Below, piece by piece: positions 62,123-64,000 of a stretch of DNA of 64,000 bases. Origin of the DNA: Bryobacterales bacterium (GTDB lineage: Bacteria > Acidobacteriota > Terriglobia > Bryobacterales > Bryobacteraceae); the NCBI GenBank assembly GCA_016721425.1, contig JADKID010000015.1, positions 62,001 to 126,000 on the forward strand. Direction: 5' to 3'. A program made the position numbers and the translations under genes. The notes beneath the pieces were generated by a model. That model was not told the origin of the DNA and did no database searches. It was given only the letters and a program-made list of their open reading frames with translations. How positions within the stretch are numbered: position 1 is the stretch's first letter; each line of letters starts with the position of its first letter.

Positions 62123-63229
62123 TCAGAGAGGGCGGGCGTGGAGGTCGCGGAATTCCACGCGGCCGTCGTCGCTGTGGATCTGGAGGCCGATGCGGCCGGG
62201 CTTGAGCAGTTCCGGGGGGAGATTGTCTTCGGTGGCGGTCTGTTGGCCGTCTACCCAGACGGTGCAACGTCTACCCTGGACGCGGATCTGGAGGAGGAAC
62301 CAGCGGCCCTCGAGATCGGCCTGGAGCGTACTGCGCTGGCGGGCGTAGAGGGAGCCGGTCTGGTAGACGGCATCGACGGGGGAGTAGATCTGGACCTCGA
62401 AGCCGCGGTTGGGGCCCTCGGGTTGGCCGCGGAGGAAGATGCCGGCGTTGACGCGGTTGTGCGTGCGGACCACGGCGGTGAGCTCAAAATCGTCGAAGAC
62501 GGCGGGCGGATAGAGGATGGAGTGGCCGTTGAGGCCCTCGATGACGCCGTTTTCGATGCGCCACTCGCCGCTGTCGCCGCGCTTGCCCCAGGCTTCGAGC
62601 GAATCCTGCGGGGCGAGATCAAAGATGCGGGTGCCAGGGCTGGGGAAGTCCTCCACGTTGATGTTGCGGAGCGAGTAGGCGTAACCCATGTCGGGGAAGC
62701 CGATGCGGCCGAGGCGGAGGCGGTGGGCGAGGGCGGGGACCTTGGCCATGTCGAGTTCCTGGAGGACTACGTCGTCGATGGTGACCTTGCAGAGGGCGCC
62801 GCGCAGTTCGATCTCGACGGTGTGCCACTCGTTGAAGGAGGGCGGGAGGACTTTGCGGGGGGCCAGGACGCCCATAATTCCGCCGGTGATCCAGGGGGTG
62901 GATTCCTTGTGGTAGTCGTGGGCGAGGGTGATGGTAAGGCCGGCGTGCTGGGGGCGATCGCTACGGGGGGCGCGCAGGATGACGGCGGCCTCGGCCCACT
63001 GGGCGAGTTTGTATTCGAAACGGAGACGGAAATCCTGGTGATCGGAATCGGTGAAGATCCAATTGCCGGCCTGGCCTTTGCCGGAGGTGCGCAGTTCGCG
63101 CTGGGCGGTGGAGAAGGAGGGGTGGGGGCCCTGCTGCTCCCAGCCCTGGAGGTCCTTGCCGTTGAGAAGGGAGCGGGGCTGGGCGGAGACGGTGATGGCC
63201 AGGATCAGCAGGGCGAGGGTTCTCAGCAC
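62123..63229 (-). CDS. Secreted double DUF1080 (3-keto-disaccharide hydrolase-like) protein
   Basis: A 368-residue protein with a signal peptide (MLRTLALLILAITVSAQP). Two concanavalin-like DUF1080 domains follow. The first begins LLNGKDLQGWEQQG with FRLRFEYKLAQ; the second begins near SLEAWGKRGDSGEWRIENG with FDDFELTAVVRTHNRVNAGI and GFEVQIYS. DUF1080 proteins cleave 3-keto-glycosides or bind sugars. A GTG start is used. It converges with the beta-helix gene with only 11 bp between stops. Confidence 0.82.
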   Translation of the reverse strand: MLRTLALLILAITVSAQPRSLLNGKDLQGWEQQGPHPSFSTAQRELRTSGKGQAGNWIFTDSDHQDFRLRFEYKLAQWAEAAVILRAPRSDRPQHAGLTITLAHDYHKESTPWITGGIMGVLAPRKVLPPSFNEWHTVEIELRGALCKVTIDDVVLQELDMAKVPALAHRLRLGRIGFPDMGYAYSLRNINVEDFPSPGTRIFDLAPQDSLEAWGKRGDSGEWRIENGVIEGLNGHSILYPPAVFDDFELTAVVRTHNRVNAGIFLRGQPEGPNRGFEVQIYSPVDAVYQTGSLYARQRSTLQADLEGRWFLLQIRVQGRRCTVWVDGQQTATEDNLPPELLKPGRIGLQIHSDDGRVEFRDLHARPL

Positions 63230-63339
63230 GTTTTTAGGATAGCGGCAGAAGGAGTCTGAAGCGGGCGGTGTGAATCAAGCGCCGAGTGCCGGTTGACTCC
63301 CTCCGGGCGGCTTACTATGCTCTGGACAGGCTCAGCCAA

Positions 63340-64000
63340 ATGAAATCCGGACGTGTGATGGGTGGTGTCTGCTGCCTCTGGTTGCTGACCTGCGCGTGCG
63401 GGCGGCCGAAGGCCGCGGCTCCGTTGCGAGTGGGAGTTGGTTCGTCGCGGCCCATGAGTTACGTGGACGAGGGCGGCAAGGCGCGAGGATTCGTGGTGGA
63501 GGCGCTAGAGGAGGCGGCGAGGCGGGAAGGTCTGACACTGGAGTGGAAGACAGCGGGCGAGATGGTTGCCAACGATGAGTCGCTGCGCGCCGGGCGACTG
63601 GATTTGATTGTGGGTTCGGCGACGGCCGAGCGCCAGCGGATGTTCTGGGTTTCGGATGCGTGGTGGTCTTCCGAGCTGGTATCCGTTACGCTTGTGGAAC
63701 GGCGGTTGCGGGAGCAGCGGCAACTACGCGGCACGCGAATTGTGACGCCCCGAAGCGCGTTGACGGTTGTCTCGGGCTACTTTGCGGAGAGCAGGGTCGA
63801 GGTGGCGGGCAACGCCGTGGAGGCTACGGAAGCCGTCTGCCTGAAGCGAGCGGACACGGGCATTTTCGCGGCGATGTACTTGCGCGAGATCATCCGGTCG
63901 CCACCGGCGGGATGCCAGGGCATCGGTCTGAGCGTCCTGGATGTTGAGCCTCAGATGGAGTACAGCCTGATTGCCGGAATGCCTGCTGAGCGAGCGGCGA
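63340..64000 (+). CDS. Extracellular solute-binding protein family 3 (partial)
   Basis: An ATG at 63340 opens a frame to the end of the window (220 residues, 3' end missing). A lipoprotein-like start (CLWLLTCACG) is followed by LRVGVGSSRPMSYVDEGGKARGF, then LRAGRLDLIVGSATAERQ and a second lobe. This is the periplasmic binding fold of polar amino-acid receptors. Because the end is cut off, it could be a free lipoprotein or the sensor part of a larger signalling protein. Confidence 0.72.
   Translation, partial: MKSGRVMGGVCCLWLLTCACGRPKAAAPLRVGVGSSRPMSYVDEGGKARGFVVEALEEAARREGLTLEWKTAGEMVANDESLRAGRLDLIVGSATAERQRMFWVSDAWWSSELVSVTLVERRLREQRQLRGTRIVTPRSALTVVSGYFAESRVEVAGNAVEATEAVCLKRADTGIFAAMYLREIIRSPPAGCQGIGLSVLDVEPQMEYSLIAGMPAERAA

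Noticed and set aside
1..64000. CRISPR arrays, tRNA/rRNA genes, insertion sequences or prophage
   Set aside because: No regular direct repeats, no cloverleaf-like or rRNA-like stretch in the gaps, and no transposase or integrase frame were seen. A tRNAscan or ISfinder run would be decisive.

Overview
The window is a high-GC, densely packed chromosomal segment with no rRNA, tRNA, CRISPR array, insertion sequence or prophage structure that I can see. The gene content suggests an acidobacterium of the Bryobacterales/Solibacter type. The main pointers are two very large Oar-like TonB-dependent receptors with an N-terminal carboxypeptidase-regulatory-like domain, a PadR regulator paired with a long MacB/FtsX-type permease of the acidobacterial ADOP layout, many secreted carbohydrate-active enzymes, and the hrcA-grpE-dnaJ gene order. 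This assignment is inference from gene families; no 16S gene is present.

Layout. 1-6.5 kb: the end of a membrane glycosyltransferase, an SDR oxidoreductase, then a minus-strand run of envelope functions (SurA-like PPIase, HExxH protein, TlpA-type lipoprotein, stand-alone DsbD N-domain, GT9 transferase, NHL propeller) and an atypical ribulose-phosphate epimerase. 6.5-9.3 kb: hrcA-grpE-dnaJ. 9.4-11.8 kb: a small membrane protein and a processive GT2. 12-20 kb: TonB receptor, Tat-exported HisC-like aminotransferase, STAS-less SulP permease, secreted HExxH protein and a DASS anion symporter. 19.9-26.2 kb: a DUF4139-type secreted protein interrupted by a one-base frameshift, Fpg/Nei glycosylase, GDPD, ParA-like ATPase and AspRS. 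26.2-28.4 kb: a Rieske protein plus a cytochrome b carrying two fused cytochrome c domains. 28.4-35 kb: nitrogen control (amt-glnB-glnD), a SnoaL-like protein, a CPA2 antiporter and an ACT-domain protein. 35-45 kb: a chemoreceptor without a clear HAMP domain, a GH-A hydrolase, a cysteine-rich ferredoxin, an apparently exported methyltransferase, a second TonB receptor and a TPR protein.

45.2-47.9 kb holds the most unusual locus: a compact, two-sided cassette of contractile-injection-system parts. It has a PAAR-like tip, a gpV/VgrG-like spike, a small T6SS-associated protein and a transthyretin-like protein on the plus strand, converging with a DUF4123 chaperone-like protein and a PFCEEC-tailed protein on the minus strand. 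No sheath, tube or TssB/C genes are nearby.

48-64 kb is a catabolic and regulatory region: an enolase-superfamily dehydratase, the PadR-ADOP pair behind a large inverted repeat, a GH62 arabinofuranosidase, a UroD-family protein, an (alpha/alpha) barrel protein, a hybrid histidine kinase, a double beta-helix plus propeller protein, a double DUF1080 protein, and a solute-binding protein cut by the window end. Together these suggest a heterotroph that degrades plant or microbial polysaccharide. It would import oligomers through TonB receptors, control ammonium uptake through PII, and carry envelope redox and stress functions.
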